Made by a program: the position numbers and the translations under genes | Shown here: positions 1 through 12,129 of the stretch, piece after piece | Layout: every line of letters starts with the position of its first letter | How positions within the stretch are numbered: position 1 is the stretch's first letter | Origin: Spodoptera frugiperda | Taxonomy: Eukaryota > Arthropoda > Insecta > Lepidoptera > Noctuidae | Assembly: GCF_023101765.2 (NCBI RefSeq) | Contig: NC_064217.1 | Location: forward strand, 2,542,001-2,606,000 | Length of the DNA stretch: 64,000 bases | Direction: 5' to 3' | The notes under the pieces: model-generated | Told to the model about the DNA's origin: nothing | Database searches by the model: none | What the model saw: the letters and a program-made list of their open reading frames with translations, nothing else

Positions 1-90
1 CCCTAAGCTGTAAGCTCCTTACTCGAATAAGGAGATTTTCGAACAGGATCCCCTTTGCGAACGAACTTTGTAGTATTAAAAAAAAAATTA
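1..90 (+). repeat. Probable dispersed repeat fragment (family F)
   Basis: The stretch contains a perfect 7-bp stem (CTCCTTA, then TAAGGAG) followed by a tail with TTTGCGAACG. Related wording recurs near 10592-10640 (taaggtccttatttgaataa) and 13899-13930 (ggtcctatttgcgaacgc). This suggests the 3' part of a dispersed LINE-like repeat. The window starts inside it, so its left end is unknown. Class is inferred. Confidence 0.4.
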
Positions 91-2835
91 GAACAGCGCC
101 ATCTCTTTTTTGTTTTATGTACTAAGCGTGTGAGATTATGAACTTCTATCGGGGATCCGAGATTGCTTTAATGAAACGTTCGCTATGTCGAGGATTTTTG
201 GAATGAAAACGTGATACGTATGATTATTTAATATGAATGTAATACGATGTATGTTGAGTATGTAAGGAGCTTACTTGGTAATGTCAGGCACAGCTGCTGT
301 AGGCAGAAAATATATTTTTATAAATCGGTATCTTATTTCTGTATTTGACTTCTATGATATTAGTTTTACGTTTTGGGTTTTAGCTGTTCTAAGAAGACAG
401 CGACCAATTTTATCTTGGAGCGAATACATTTATTTTTAAATTTTATTTATGGAATATATTTTTTCAATACAAAACCGAATTTATATGTTGTCGGGCTTAA
501 AAAATCTTATTCGATTTTGGAATCGTTTCTCAAATCCTGAAATATAGCCTATTACCAGTTTTCAACTTATTTAGTCGTTGGTTTTCAAATAGGCTTACCA
601 ATTAGGTATAATAATGAAACCTTTAAAATTACTACAATCTTTGCTTCAGCTTTGAATATACCTATTATTCATTGATTCTCATTTGTTCGCATTTTTAATA
701 GTCGAGTGTTATCGCCCAATCGGCCTAATTAAATGTGTATTTTACAAGCCCACGTTGGACAGTGCATTAAAAGCATTCAACCTGTAGGTACTGACATTTA
801 CGTTATTGACAAACTCTCTCTAATTAATCTTCCCGTGAAATTCTACTGACATTCCTCTTTTGTAAACTAATACAGGTTGTGAGCCAGTATAATTTTTAAG
901 ATATATTGAAAATTGTAATTGTATACAAAATACTGTGCATTGGTTTACAGTGCAGGGATGTAGATCCCTGCTTATCTATACGGGGAAAATGGTGCGGTAT
1001 AAGCCTCATTATGGTGTTGATATAATCTATTTTATTTTCAGATGCAATTAAGCACATTGTTAAGTTTTATCAAAAGACTCGTTAAACCGTTCCATATCTC
1101 ATTGTATATTAAATTCAAATAAGAAAAAACCGCTTTCAAAAGCCAAAATTAAAGCCAAAAAATGAGAATTACAACGCAATATTTTCGAAATAATCTTTTT
1201 TGAAAGCGCAATTGTAAATCTCGAAAAAATCCTCTTTCAAATATTAAGAACGGTGCAAAGTTCCATTCAGGGTGGCTGTTTATCTCTATTTTTCAAGATA
1301 AAATAATAAAGAGAAGCGTATAAATGAAACTCTAGGTGCCGATAAACGAACAAAAGTAAATGCTACGTTAATTTTCCGGTTTGAGGCCGGGTGGGCCCTT
1401 TCTGTCGAAAGAATGAGGCACCCTTCGCCTTTCACACTTTTACGTCTCATAGACTTCTTTGACCAGAACTACAGTGATTTATCCCCGAAGAGCCGAGAAT
1501 AAATTCGTTCAGATTAAGTCTTGGACGCCTTTTATATGTTTTCGTTGGACGCACAAAGGAACTACCAAGAAATGTTTAGTATTTTTCGGTAATCGCCCAC
1601 TTTGGGACAGGTCCCTTTTGAGAATATTGATTGGATGACGACCCTTTTGCGGTGCTAGTTCGGAAGATATTTTCATTTTTAGCACCTTCGAGACTTTGAT
1701 AATACATAACACTATGCTTTTTTGACCCAAAGGAGTAAACAAGGGTGTTTTTACTTTTACTTATAACCAACTTTTCATCTCCCATTTTGTGAATTGCATT
1801 GTAGAAATAATTTGATTGATTTATTTATTTGTTTATTTATATTAGTATCTACATCCCCTTTAACGTTACTTAAACATTTTCAAATTACTTTCAATTCTAT
1901 TCTAATCTCTACTAGTTAATAATAAGAAATGAGAATAGCCAAATAGAGTTAACTCAAGCGGAAAATCCAGAACCCTCATTCTGACACATTATGACAAATT
2001 GTTTGGTCCCATTTTATCATAGTGACTATTTGTGATAAAATTGACGTCATATTGTAAAGGATAGAACTCCTACATACTATCTATTAATATAACCATGCTA
2101 TTTCCAACCTAACCTATGTAAGAATAGAGTTTATGAAATTATTTATAAATCCACATTTATTTTTGAACTCATGTTACTTTTTTTTGTGGTAGAATATTAT
2201 TTATTACTACGTTATATCAATTTATTTTTTAACACCTGCTTAAACAGCTTAATTAATTTTATCGTTTGTTGACATATTTCGGGTTGAACTAGATACATAA
2301 AGCCTAAACAGTCTCGTACAATCACTAAACTAAGAACACAAAACTCTTAAGCTAGGTATAGTATAAGATAAAAAGAATATTTATAGTCCAGTCTTTCCTA
2401 GAGAGTCAAAATGGTTTATCTCGGTACCGTCCTATTTCTTCGTCCATTTCCCTTCTAAAGTGGCAACTGCCTATCGGGGCAGGTGTTGGGAAAAAGTTAC
2501 TTTTAAATCCGGTATAATCTATTCTTAGCGATTACTTACGTGATCTAATAAAATTGAATTCTCAAGATAAACGTTTCTTTGCGGTAAAGGAAAGGCAAAA
2601 TTAAGACGGCAATCCTATCGATTTTCCGATTCCTCGGGATTTTGAACGAAACGACTCGAGAAGTTAAGGAAGCAAACTTAAGTAGTCCGAGGAAAAATGC
2701 AGGAAATGAGATTTGGTATTCGAGATTAAGGTGGCGTGCAGTCTGCAGCTTTATGCGGATATATGGATAGTTTAAAATGCGAGTTGAGTTTAAAGATGAA
2801 TATAATATATGGTATAAATGATAGGAAAGTGTGCA
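91..2835. other. Unassigned AT-rich DNA
   Basis: No gene or repeat is recognised here. Open frames on the minus strand around 1509-1785 and 2545-2898 are short, overlap in different frames and show no recognisable domain. A GC-richer patch lies at 1375-1440. The palindromic octamer TGACGTCA appears at 2042. Confidence 0.5.
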
Positions 2836-3029
2836 TTTTTTTAAATACGTTGCCCCACATAGTATTTTCCCCTGTACTGTGGATGCGTTTACAAACATAC
2901 ACTTTCACATACCCATGACACCCAGACTCGAAAGATCAATTTGTGGATCACACAAAGAGCCGTGCGGGAAACAGACTACACGTTGCGTGGCAGCCGACTG
3001 CCCTGCCACTGCGCCAACCCTGTAGTCAA
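2836..3029 (-). repeat. tRNA-derived SINE, family B (diverged copy)
   Basis: Family B reads on the minus strand as a tRNA-like head, a body and an A-rich tail. The tail is the T-rich run at the left end here. The head lies at about 2955-3025 and corresponds to the block that in better copies reads 'gtgcgggaatcgaacccgc', the reverse complement of a pol III B box (GGTTCGATTCC). In this copy the B box is damaged ('gtgcgggaaacagactac'), so it should not be transcription-competent. Body landmarks are 'gtgggtgcgtttacaaac' and 'tttgtggatcacacaaag', both present with changes. Confidence 0.85.
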
Positions 3030-3529
3030 CTTAAAATTTACTTCCAAATATAATCAACGTTACTTTAGCTTTCTTGGTGGAATTAAAATTGTATGGTGAC
3101 TTGTAGACTTGTAGTACTTAATCTAGAAATAGTAGCTACAAGTTCTTTTAAATCTTATAAAGCGACAGATTATTTACAAAAATGAAATAAAACACAAATC
3201 ATCATGCTAAACACTCCAAAAAAATAGTATCACGAAGAAAATTTGACGCACGACGTGTACAGTGATTTCCTTGTCATGTTAAGTTGCTAACTCGGCCCAT
3301 CACGTACACAGGAACGGTAATGAACAAAGCACGGTAATGAGATCTTTGCACGTTAAACTTTATCACGGTTCAACCCCAAGGGTAAGTCTGAAGCAAAAAC
3401 TTAGCCTTGTTATAAAGATGTACCATGTTTTAAATTGGCTGAGAAGTTTGCGATGCGATTTTAATCTTGTTTTCTTTTTGTGGATATAATATTAAGTTAT
3501 GATATGATTTTTTATATCATAATTTGTCG

Positions 3530-3600
3530 TTATACGTGGAGGACTAAGGGAGAGGCTTTTGTTTAGCAGTGGACGTTTTCCGGTTGATGATAATGATTTT
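3530..3600 (+). repeat. LINE/SINE 3' tail with GAT-rich end
   Basis: Contains 'tacgtggaggactaaggg', 'tttagcagtggacg' and a degenerate GAT-rich end. This matches the tail that lepidopteran repeats show as GGCCTTTG-CAGCAGTGG followed by GATGATGATG. Close relatives lie at 20510-20573 and 39597-39715, and inside the SINE at 53500-53755. No 5' part is visible. Confidence 0.65.
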
Positions 3601-3671
3601 TTTGGAGGTTTTCTTGTGACTATGTAAGTTGTGGTTATCGAAAATTCTAATATATTTGAATAATGTTTATG

Positions 3672-3812
3672 TTATAACTGTCGTGAGATGTTACTCACGT
3701 AATATTTAACGAGGAACTCAACTACTTTTAAGCCATTCTAGAGGCTCATATTCATGAGCAGCATTCTAGTGTTCCTCGTCAGACAATTACGTAAGTAAGC
3801 CGTAAAACATAA
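3672..3812. mobile_element. MITE-like inverted-end element, family E (variant 2)
   Basis: The left end 'ataactgtcgtgagatgttac' corresponds to the reverse complement of the right ends of other family E copies ('atgtctcacgatagttat'). The core reads 'ctacttttaagcc', then 'gaggctcatattcatgagc', as in the copy at 42715. The central palindromic GCTCAT-ATGAGC sequence is shared by variant 2. No transposase is encoded, so it would be non-autonomous. The superfamily is not determined. Confidence 0.6.
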
Positions 3813-4651
3813 TATCAGAATAATTATCACAATAATAAAAGAGATTTCTGCATGCTTTTTAAACCATCGACGGCGCCACGTTGTGATGCACTTTAAATAA
3901 GTTTAGGTTTTAGCAGGATGATCAAGAATATTTGCCTTTAATTACACCAAGCCAATTGGTTTACCATTAAACTAAGTTAGATATGTGTTTAAGTCTAAAT
4001 ATTGTTTAAGTGGCTCTAAGAGTTTATGTCCTGGACACGACAAAGGAGCATGATGGCAACATAATTATAGCTGCTAGCTTCTATTATAGATTTCATTACC
4101 GAAGCATCTATTATTGTCTACTCTGTTACACATGTAACGTTCTATTTTAGCAACAACACTTTAATATAATGAATAACTAATCGGTGTACAGAGTCGGGTT
4201 TAAGTTATTTATCCCCGAATTAGGGGGAACAAACCCATAACATCCATTGATTGCAAAAGCCAATAAATACAGGATGAAAGCGAGCAAGGAGGAAGACAAT
4301 GTAAGTTAAACTACTAACCTACTTTCACACATACCCGTATTTAACCAGCAGATTAAGAAAGTCGGTGGCATTTTGTTGTTAAGATATTTTTTGTTAAATT
4401 TATTGGTTTACTACCTGATGCCCGCAGCTTGGCGTGAATGACAGCAGCTGACTTTGTGGCTTCATTATTTAAAATAAAAGTAGCCTAAGTTAATCCTTAG
4501 TTCATCAGCTACCTGCCAATATTGGTCCAACCATTTCAGAGATTAGACAAACGGACAGACAGACAATGGTATATGTATCGTATCTATATTCATAATTATG
4601 CATGTAGTAAAAAGCGGTTATTACAAACAGACATTCCAATTTCAAAGTTGC

Positions 4652-4836
4652 AAGTCGAATATGTGTAGTCCCTCCCACGGACTGCTTAGCAGGTTTACCA
4701 GGGCTCCGGCTCAAAAAGTAGGAGTAGGAACGGGGTTGTTTTTAGTCAGTAAGAGTCTGACACGCCTTCTCGCCTCGCCCAAGGCGAAAGAAGTCATTGG
4801 ATGATTATCCCTCCTTAAGTCGAATATGTAGTCCCT
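4652..4836 (+). mobile_element. SINE family A copy with target-site duplication
   Basis: The element body (4674-4816) reads from 'cggactgcttagcagg' through 'ggctccggctc', 'gtaggaacgggg', 'agtcagtaagagtctgac' and 'aagtcattggatgat'. It is flanked by a near-identical direct repeat of about 20 bp: 4652-4673 on the left and 4817-4836 on the right, differing by one TG dinucleotide. That is the expected trace of L1-like target-primed insertion. The 5' part seen in longer copies (5265, 38161) is missing, so the copy is 5'-truncated. Confidence 0.9.
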
Positions 4837-5264
4837 TAGTTGACCTTTACTTTACGAGACCCGCAGAAAGACTAGGAGTGGTGACAAATACCTATCACTT
4901 GTCATACCAGTACCAAAATGACTTTCGAAAACTATAAACGACCGTGTGAAATATTTTTAAAACATATTTCAACGAGACCCATTTGCGTTTCGGAGCACAG
5001 ATTTTCCATACGACACATATATTTACGGCCCACATAAAATGTAGGCTGCATTTTATTTAATTCTACACGAACAATACTGGCGTTGTTTATAATAATAATA
5101 GATTTCAATTTTCCGCACAGAAACTAATGCATGTGGCTTAGTTTAGTTTTAGAAGATTTGGGCTAAAATTTTTGTTAAACATTTTGGATATTCTTAGCCT
5201 TCCACCCGTTCACTTATTACTAGTTATGATATGAGTTCCATTTAGGTTATAAGGGTATCTATAA

Positions 5265-5510
5265 TACCCGTGCGTGCGGCGCGTCGCGTTCTGCGCGCGC
5301 CTCAAAGAGCCATCAGACCACCACAGATGGTGCCCAGTAGGGCTGATGCCTGATCCGGAGCTGCGGACTACCTAGCGGGTTTACCGGGGCTCCGGCTCGA
5401 AAAGCAAGAGTAGGAACGGGGTGGTTTTTAGTCAGTAAGAGCCTGACACTCCCTCTCGCCTCGCCCAAGGCTGGAGAAGTCATTGGGTGATTTTCCCCCT
5501 CAAAAAAAAA
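5265..5510 (+). mobile_element. SINE family A, longest copy
   Basis: This is the most complete family A copy, about 246 bp. It starts 'acccgtgc', as does the copy at 38161. A GC-rich 5' module ('gcgtcgcgttctgcgcgcgc') precedes the common body, and it ends in nine A residues. Family landmarks are 'ccatcagaccaccacagatgg', 'cctagcgggtttaccgggg' and 'aagtcattgg'. The piece 'ggctcgaaaagc' could be a degraded pol III B box, but the tRNA origin is not certain. No reading frame of note. Confidence 0.9.
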
Positions 5511-5792
5511 GTCTATACTAGGGTTTGGTTAAGTAATTCATTCTTTCAAAAAACTTATAATAACACTACAAATTCTGTAATGAATAGAATATGGTTCTAA
5601 ATTCAACCTTATTACATGAAACTCATGGTTTAACTGATGAAAAGTGGAGATTATAATAGAATAGAATACTTTATTTGCAAAGAATGTAGGTACAGATTAT
5701 TAGGTGATACAAAAATTTTAAGTCTCTCGTACATTTTACCTGAATGCAACATTTTAGAAATAATTTAAATTATTAAATTCTCAAAAAGTTAT

Positions 5793-5916
5793 GTTAACTT
5801 AACATCTAAGAATTCTTGTATGTTAGATGTTAACTTAACATCTAAGAACAAATTAGATATTGCTTGTTCTTGTACTGAATAATAACAATTAATTCTTGTA
5901 CTGAATAATAACAATT
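5793..5916. repeat. Two short tandem duplications
   Basis: A 20-bp unit beginning 'gttaacttaacatctaag' occurs at 5793-5812 and 5829-5848. A 24-bp unit beginning 'ttcttgtactgaataataa' occurs at 5867-5890 and 5893-5916. The first pair also forms an inverted repeat with 'ttagatgttaac' between the units. Both pairs look like recent replication-slippage products. Confidence 0.85.
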
Positions 5917-5970
5917 TCGTAAAAGTAAATATGTTACATGCTTTCTAAATTTTTATTGTACTTGTAATGT

Positions 5971-6013
5971 GGAACTCTGCCTACCCCTTAGGGAACCAAG
6001 AGGCGTGACATTA
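5971..6013 (+). repeat. SINE family C tail fragment
   Basis: 'ctctgcctaccccttaggg' followed by 'aggcgtgac' is the 3' tail module of family C, whose better copies read CTGCCTACCCCTTCGGGGATAAAAGGCGTGAC. Only the tail remains. Confidence 0.6.
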
Positions 6014-6416
6014 TATTGTGTTGTTTGTGCTATAAATAACTTAGTAAACTTGTTTTTAACAAGATTGTGAATATTGATTAACGAGTTTAATTTCCGTTTA
6101 CTGGATTATCAATTTTATAACTTACTAATAATGATAATAGGTTCATTTTTCATTATGTCAGCCATGGAAAGTTTTGGTGTAATAAATAACACTAACTTTA
6201 GAACATTTTGTTGCCACCTGATTTCCATTTCTGTGATTTCTGTAAATAGGGCATTACTGCAGCTTTATTTTATTTATATAGGTATGCTTATTATATTTTT
6301 ATTCGTTAGTGTAGTATGTAAGATAAAAAAATATAATTTTAATATTAATTATAAAGAAATGAAAAATTGTTTGTAGGTTGGTACGTTACTGATAGTTTAA
6401 GAAAAAAACAAAATCT

Positions 6417-6470
6417 ATACATACACAACCTCACGCCTGTCTCTCACGGGGGTTGACAGAATCTTACATA
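6417..6470 (-). repeat. Reverse-oriented family C-like tail
   Basis: An ATACATACA tail precedes 'acctcacgcctgtctctcac'. This is the reverse complement of a tail ending in GGCGTGAGGT with a TATG-type microsatellite, a common variant of the family C end. A similar remnant with a longer CATA run lies at 51546-51600. Confidence 0.5.
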
Positions 6471-6479
6471 CCTTCATCG

Positions 6480-8175
6480 ACAGTCTTTAGTCTTTTCATG
6501 CATGCTGGTCGGTTAAGGGTGCTTTTACCTATCATTACTATATACTTTACCTGACTTTGGAAATGAACTCCAGACACATTGCTTAGCATCAAAGATTGCA
6601 GTAATGTAATTCCGTTATCACACAATTCATTAAAGACAAAAGAGGTTAGTAAACCAACAAAAAAGGTAAAGACTCACTATAGCTCTCGTGTCAATTGCAC
6701 ATTAACAGCCAACACGTATAACCAGCATTATTTTACTCGGCAAAAACATAAAATGAAAATGTTACTGCGGGTGGAAGGCGCGCGCCCATAAATCCGCAAA
6801 GTACAGTCGCAGCGACAAATCGTAGACTCCATTTTAAATACGCACGATAATTAGTCTGATATTCCTTTTTTTAATTTTCTTTAGTTTTTAGTTTATGTTT
6901 TTTTTCTAACGATAGTGTGTATATGCCTTTATAATATACAGTGTGATGTTTTTACGATTGCTTTTTTATTTTTATTTTATGACATAATTTGTGTGTTGTT
7001 TTTAACAAATAAAAGTCGGTGTGAAATTAATGTTGGTTTTTTATTTTCCTGGAATGACATAGCCACGTAATAGGCGAAGTTATTGCTAGCTGTTCATTAT
7101 AATGAACAATTGAACTTTAATTAATACTAGGGGCAGAGAATATTGGATTTTATGGTTTTAGTCTAAAAACGTTTTGTCTATTAAAATACTTTTAGCATTT
7201 TAACATCTGATTTTCTCAAATAAAACAATTATTGTTTAACAAAATTACAACAAAAAAGTTACTTTTCAAAATCACTTCAAACAATAACGTAACTTAAAAC
7301 TTATCAATAATAATACACTTAATAACAATCTCATAAACTAAGTACACAGAATAACAATAATTTCAAAACAAACGACTCAAACTTATTTGCAGGAAGCAAT
7401 TGCCATCTACGTTCACACCTGGCGTAATGACGTCATCAAGGTGATACAAACCTTTACCCCGGCCACGTCATAATAAACCTCGTCAACTCTTGGGGGTAAA
7501 TTGGGGTAAACCGGTTTCCCCCCACCATTATTTACCAATGCAATAATTATCAATTACCCCCAAGGAGACTGTTGCTCTGTTAATATTTAAGCGAAGTTTC
7601 TAATTTTAGGTGGCTCGTGCTAGCTTCACCCTGTATTATGGGCAATGCCAATCGTAAAATAAAGGCTTGTAAAGTTTCTTGGTTTTGGTTAAATTATGAT
7701 CTCGCTGTGGGGGCGTTGTGTTAATAAGTGAGTTCGAGAGCAAATGGTGACGTTGTTTGTCTTAAGGGTCCTTTTGATAGACTTTTTAAATTAGTTTGTT
7801 TCGATATTACAGTTTACATTCGTTAGAAATTAAATAAGAATAATTAAGCAGTATTTTGCGATACGCTACGCCCACGTCGTCGTTTATTGTATAATCAATG
7901 TTCTATAAAAAATCACCTAGACTATGAGACCCGGGCGTGGCTTGAAACTAGTCAAGTCAAATGGATACGCGAATAACCCGTAAAACGTAATTAAGATCTG
8001 ATGCTCGATATGGTGATTTTTTTGTAGAAGATAATGGATGAACGTAGCTAAAGAAGTTTCTAAAGATCTTTATGGATTTATCCACTCCTGATGTAATGTC
8101 AATTTATGTTTAGTTAAATTACAAAAATATAATAAATTCATAAGCCATACCAACTACCAGCAACTACCAGCAAAT
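6480..8175. other. Unassigned DNA with a GC-richer block at 7400-7560
   Basis: Most of this stretch is AT-rich with nothing recognised. The 7400-7560 block stands out: it holds a perfect CRE palindrome TGACGTCA at 7428-7435, a second near-CRE 'cacgtcat' at about 7463, and G/C runs (gggggtaaattggggtaaacc, then ccccccacc). It is a candidate regulatory segment by composition only. Confidence 0.3.
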
Positions 8176-8179
8176 ATTA

Positions 8180-8262
8180 GCCAATTATAAGCCACGGTAA
8201 CCACTTACCATCAGGTGGACCATGTATATTGATTGCCACAGTCGTGGTATAAAAAAATAAAT
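8180..8262 (+). repeat. LINE 3' end, family D type
   Basis: 'ccacggtaaccacttaccatcaggtggacc' (given in parts: 'cacttaccatcaggtgg') followed by 'gattgccacagtcgtggtat' and an A-rich run is the plus-strand form of the 'accatcaggtg' LINE tail. It resembles CR1/Zenon-type ends in Lepidoptera; this class name is from memory. Just upstream, 'caactaccag' is tandemly duplicated (8150-8172). Confidence 0.55.
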
Positions 8263-8654
8263 AAAGAAAATACGTTTATTTGGCAGAGACAGGAGACTAC
8301 AAATATTTAAAGTTATGAAGTAAATAAAAAAAGTTAATACAAGATAGTTAAATGAAATAATTAAAGATTAATTTAATAGTGTCCAGATGTGACTTCTGTA
8401 CACGACTGCACATATTAACATCTCTGTGAGCCACTCGCTTTGAATTTACGTGTTGCAGACATCAATCTAATTCTACACAAAGAGTTTATTAAGCAAAACT
8501 AAATAGCTTTAATTTGTAAGACTTTGCACAAAGATACATTTACTAGAAAATTCACTTAATATGATGACAAGTCTTTAATTAATTCTTTAATCTAGACTAA
8601 TCTAGGATAATAAGTGTGTGTTTGTTTGTAGTATTGAAATACTTGCTATTATTT

Positions 8655-8845
8655 TATTTTTAACATTTCCCCACAATAGGAATTTCTCCTGCATCTTGGG
8701 TGCGTTTACAAATACCTAAGTATATAAGTTCACAAGTACATGACACTTATGGGCCATACAAAGAGTTACTCCGTGCGGGAATCGAACCCGCTACACGTTG
8801 CACGGCAGCCAGTTGCCCAGCCAGTACGCCAACCGCGCAGTCCAG
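8655..8845 (-). mobile_element. tRNA-derived SINE, family B
   Basis: Read on the minus strand, the head at about 8765-8843 contains the perfect B box (GGTTCGATTCC, seen here as 'ggaatcgaaccc'). The body follows ('gggtgcgtttacaaat'), with a T-rich left end that is the A tail. The middle carries a small insertion ('ctaagtatat') relative to other copies. The intact B box means pol III promoter strength may be partly retained. Confidence 0.9.
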
Positions 8846-9249
8846 CTTTTTACTACATGCATATGAAAAAACATACGATACATACAACAACAAAAAATTG
8901 AGTGCTTTCTTGCGTGATTTCTAAATAGAAAATTCCATATAAGAGGGCTCCCCTATTCGACCTGAAAGCTGGTAATTAATTAAAATATCCCGAAATTATT
9001 AACTGATATAATGAAATAAGTATAATGAAATAGTAGGAAATTTTTTAAACTCTAAAAGTGGCATGTACTGTTTGAATCCTTACCGCCGTACTCAGAGTCA
9101 TTTAATTGTTACTTAACCCAGTCCTTAGTAATTGTTTGGGGAATAAAATCGTTGCTAAGGAATAGTTTAAGTAATCATTAAATGTCTCTGCGTACGGCAG
9201 TTAGTCTTATTAGTTTCTATTACAATCAGGACCGAAAGGATTAACGGGA

Positions 9250-9273
9250 TTTCAGACCTACACAGGTCTGAAA
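9250..9273. other. Perfect 10-bp hairpin
   Basis: TTTCAGACCT, a 4-nt loop, then AGGTCTGAAA. The stem is exact. No U-run follows that would suggest a terminator. Its role, if any, is unknown. Confidence 0.8.
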
Positions 9274-9348
9274 CAGGTGTGTCGCTATTGTAGGTACAAG
9301 ACTAGCCTAAAATGTAATATTGATTCACTATAATACATTTAATTATTC

Positions 9349-9487
9349 GGAGCTGCGGACTACCTAGCGGGCTTACCGGGGCTCCGGCTTGACAAGCAGG
9401 AGTAGGAACGGGGTGGTTTTTAGTCAGTTAGAGTCTGACACTCCCTCTCGCCTTGCCCTGGCGAGAGAAGTCATTGGATGATTTTTC
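9349..9487 (+). mobile_element. SINE family A (5'-truncated)
   Basis: Runs from 'cggagctgcggactacc' to 'aagtcattggatgattttt'. It lacks the 5' module and has no true poly(A) tail. One internal change removes part of the 'cgcccaaggcggg' hairpin (here 'tgccctggcg'). Confidence 0.85.
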
Positions 9488-10151
9488 TCATTAGATGTTT
9501 GTGAGTCAAAATGGCTGAGGGGATCGGAATGAAGCATGGAACAGGTGTAGATTATGGTCTGGAATAACACACAGGAAATATAATGTAGTATCTAAGTTTA
9601 ATGTCAATTCCCGGATCAATCACCTACTAGTGATGAATTAAAATAGAAACTCTAGTTTTTTCCCTCATAATTCTAAGAGACCGACTATATAGTTTCCCTA
9701 TACATACAATACATACAATCATACATATATACTGATAAACATATATATTTTGACTGATATTCATCAGAAGTTAACTTAATTTATCCACCCACGAAAGATG
9801 AAAGCACAAAAATATAAATCATAAATGTAGGTAATGGTCAATTTATGTGATAAACATAAAATAAAAGTTTAAAAATAAAATTCCTTTGTTCGTCATGTAA
9901 AAACGGATGCCACAGAAATTAATACATTTCGAAGGGAAAATGGAACAATGGACGGACTCGTTGGTTGTGGAAATTGGAAATGCTGTCAATCATAAAGCGA
10001 AGGTCGTGGAGCTGGAGTACTGACTCTCGTTTCGTTTGATTTCACTGTGTATTACGTAAAAGAGTGACTGGTGAAAATATATACCTAGTGAGTGTTTTCT
10101 AAAACATGCATTTTTAAACTTTGCTCCACACTGGTCTTTTGACACACGTGA

Positions 10152-10418
10152 CAAAAATGGGAGGCAGAGGTGCATATTACGGCAGTAATGCCCCTGTACA
10201 ATGCACACCCAGTTTTCACCATTTGTGTTTTAAGTTCCATGTAATAGGGGGTGAGCCTATTGCCATGTACTGGACACTATTCCAGGGTTTGTGCTACTTA
10301 TGAGAAATTTTCGAAAAACTGAAAAAAGCCCAGTAATATTCCATTCCCGACCTAGGAATCGAATCTGAAACCCCTTTCCCGGCAGTCGCACTTATGACCA
10401 CTCGATCAACGATGTATT
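10152..10418 (-). mobile_element. tRNA-derived SINE, family C (near full length)
   Basis: On the minus strand the tRNA-like head is at about 10340-10415: A-box region 'tcgagtggtcataagtgcg', then B-box-like 'gattcgattcc'. It is followed by the body 'gcccagta' and 'ggcaataggctcacccc', then 'acaaatggtgaaaa'. The terminal CCCCTTCGGGG tail hairpin is absent at the left, so the 3' end is lost. Together with 52889-53170 it defines the family's full layout. Confidence 0.85.
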
Positions 10419-10779
10419 AGTTGACTTTCACTTTCATCAAAAGGAGCAAAACAAATGGTTTGTATAAATGAAATTGGCCACTCATTAAACTGAAGGTTTC
10501 ACGTCCAACTACAAGCCATATAAGTACCGTAAAATTAAGTCAGTTGCTACACCTATATGTATGTTAATGTATGACGGCGTATTTTACGGGCCATAAGGCG
10601 TAAGGTCCTTATTTGAATAACATAGCGCAATTTGTATTCGCACGCAACAAACATGTAATTGTCGGCGATAATGTGTTATTTATTTGCAGAAGGTTTTTAT
10701 ATTATATACAAGGTGTACGTTGTACCAAGGGCAGGTAATGAAATAGCCTTTCAATCAATGAAAAGTACTGGTCAAAGTA

Positions 10780-10930
10780 CTTCAAAAGTACTGGTCCGAT
10801 TTGAATAGTTACAGTACTTTTGTGTTGGGTAGTGGATTTATTGAGGAAGGTTATATGATATAAAATATCTCGCCGTGACCAATAGGAGCCGAGCAGCGGC
10901 TGAAACTGAGCAGGAATATCTAGTCAGTCA
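10780..10930 (+). repeat. Possible dispersed repeat
   Basis: 'gtgttgggtagtggattt', 'attgaggaagg' and 'gaccaataggagc' follow one another in an order I associate with a recurrent lepidopteran repeat. An internal direct repeat (aaaagtactggtc, twice at about 10760-10797) precedes it. No other copy is present in this window, so the call rests on memory. Confidence 0.35.
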
Positions 10931-12129
10931 TTGGACATCCACTGCTCTGATCCCAATTAGGTAATCTTCCTCCCCAAAGGACTTCTAGATCGACCAGTTG
11001 GAACTGATTTAAATCTAGTGAATCTTGTATCAGGACATCAGTCCATCTTCCAAGACGGTTATGACAAAATTTTAAGAGTATGTATTTTATTTTGAAACCT
11101 TGTACAATCAGTCATGCTCTTTAATGCTTAAGAATACAACTATGGTTTCCGTTACACCCTGTACAATAATTATGTATGTATGGTTTTGTTTATTTCGTTG
11201 TGGTTCTCTAATTAAGATTGTTGGTTTCCGTGACTTTAGTTACTAGTACGAGTATTATTGTTTTTCATTTCACATACCATTTGCCTTCTATTAAGAATTC
11301 CTCTCGTTTTGTAACCGCGTATATAAATGTTAGGGACTATTTTTAAGTGGCACAAATATTGGTTGGTATAGAATGTATATTATAGTAATTAGTGCAGCTA
11401 TTAATAGACATAAAATAAAGTCACATTTATAAGGTAAAATATATGATTATTCCCCAATCTGCCTAAAAATATGTTTGATCCATGGATTTAGGATCAAGAT
11501 TGCACTACGACTGCAATACTGTCTTATTTATTGAAATTTGTCAGTCTAGACCATAACTAGGGCTCTTGCTTTTCCGTTTAGTTCAGAATTTCAAAAGAGG
11601 TAAGAGTGTAGAAGAACAGATGGTAAAGTTCTTTAAGAAAAGGAGGATCCTCTGACCAGACGCTAATAAATATCACATTTGCTTCATAACGTCATCTGTT
11701 AATCTGTTTATCGATTGTCTATGTTCGACTTTTGTCATCTGTCTCTTTTCATGTGTCGCCACAATACCATTCTAAACACTGTTAATTATGAACAATAAGC
11801 TTTTAATATAGGTACATGGTAAAATTCTCTGGGCAATCTTTAGATGAGGAGATTCCGTATCTAATTTTGTTACGTAGGCATTTTAATCTCGCCAAGCACC
11901 CTTGTAAAAGATTAAAAAAATATAGAACGTCAAGTTTTACGCCCTTAGAAACACTTTGATGTTCTCAGATTTAATTTAATATTTTAGTACCTATAGTGTT
12001 ATAATTCATAATGGCGAAGATTTAAATCTTTGTATGATGTAAATAAACGTCAAGTATTTAGTATTAGTTGTAGCTACAAATGGTATCTACGAATAAATTA
12101 TCACACTTAATATTATAAATTTAATGTGA
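10931..12129. other. Unassigned AT-rich DNA
   Basis: No gene, RNA or repeat family member is recognised in this stretch. Confidence 0.5.

Noticed and set aside
2466..2516. Frame reading PIGAGVGKKLLL, which resembles a Walker A (P-loop) motif
   Set aside because: The frame is very short, stops within five codons after the motif, and no other helicase or ATPase motif is nearby on either strand. Chance similarity is the simplest explanation.
6074..6376. 100-codon hydrophobic plus-strand frame
   Set aside because: The frame opens with TTG, not ATG. Its hydrophobicity is what AT-rich DNA gives by default, and no family is recognised.
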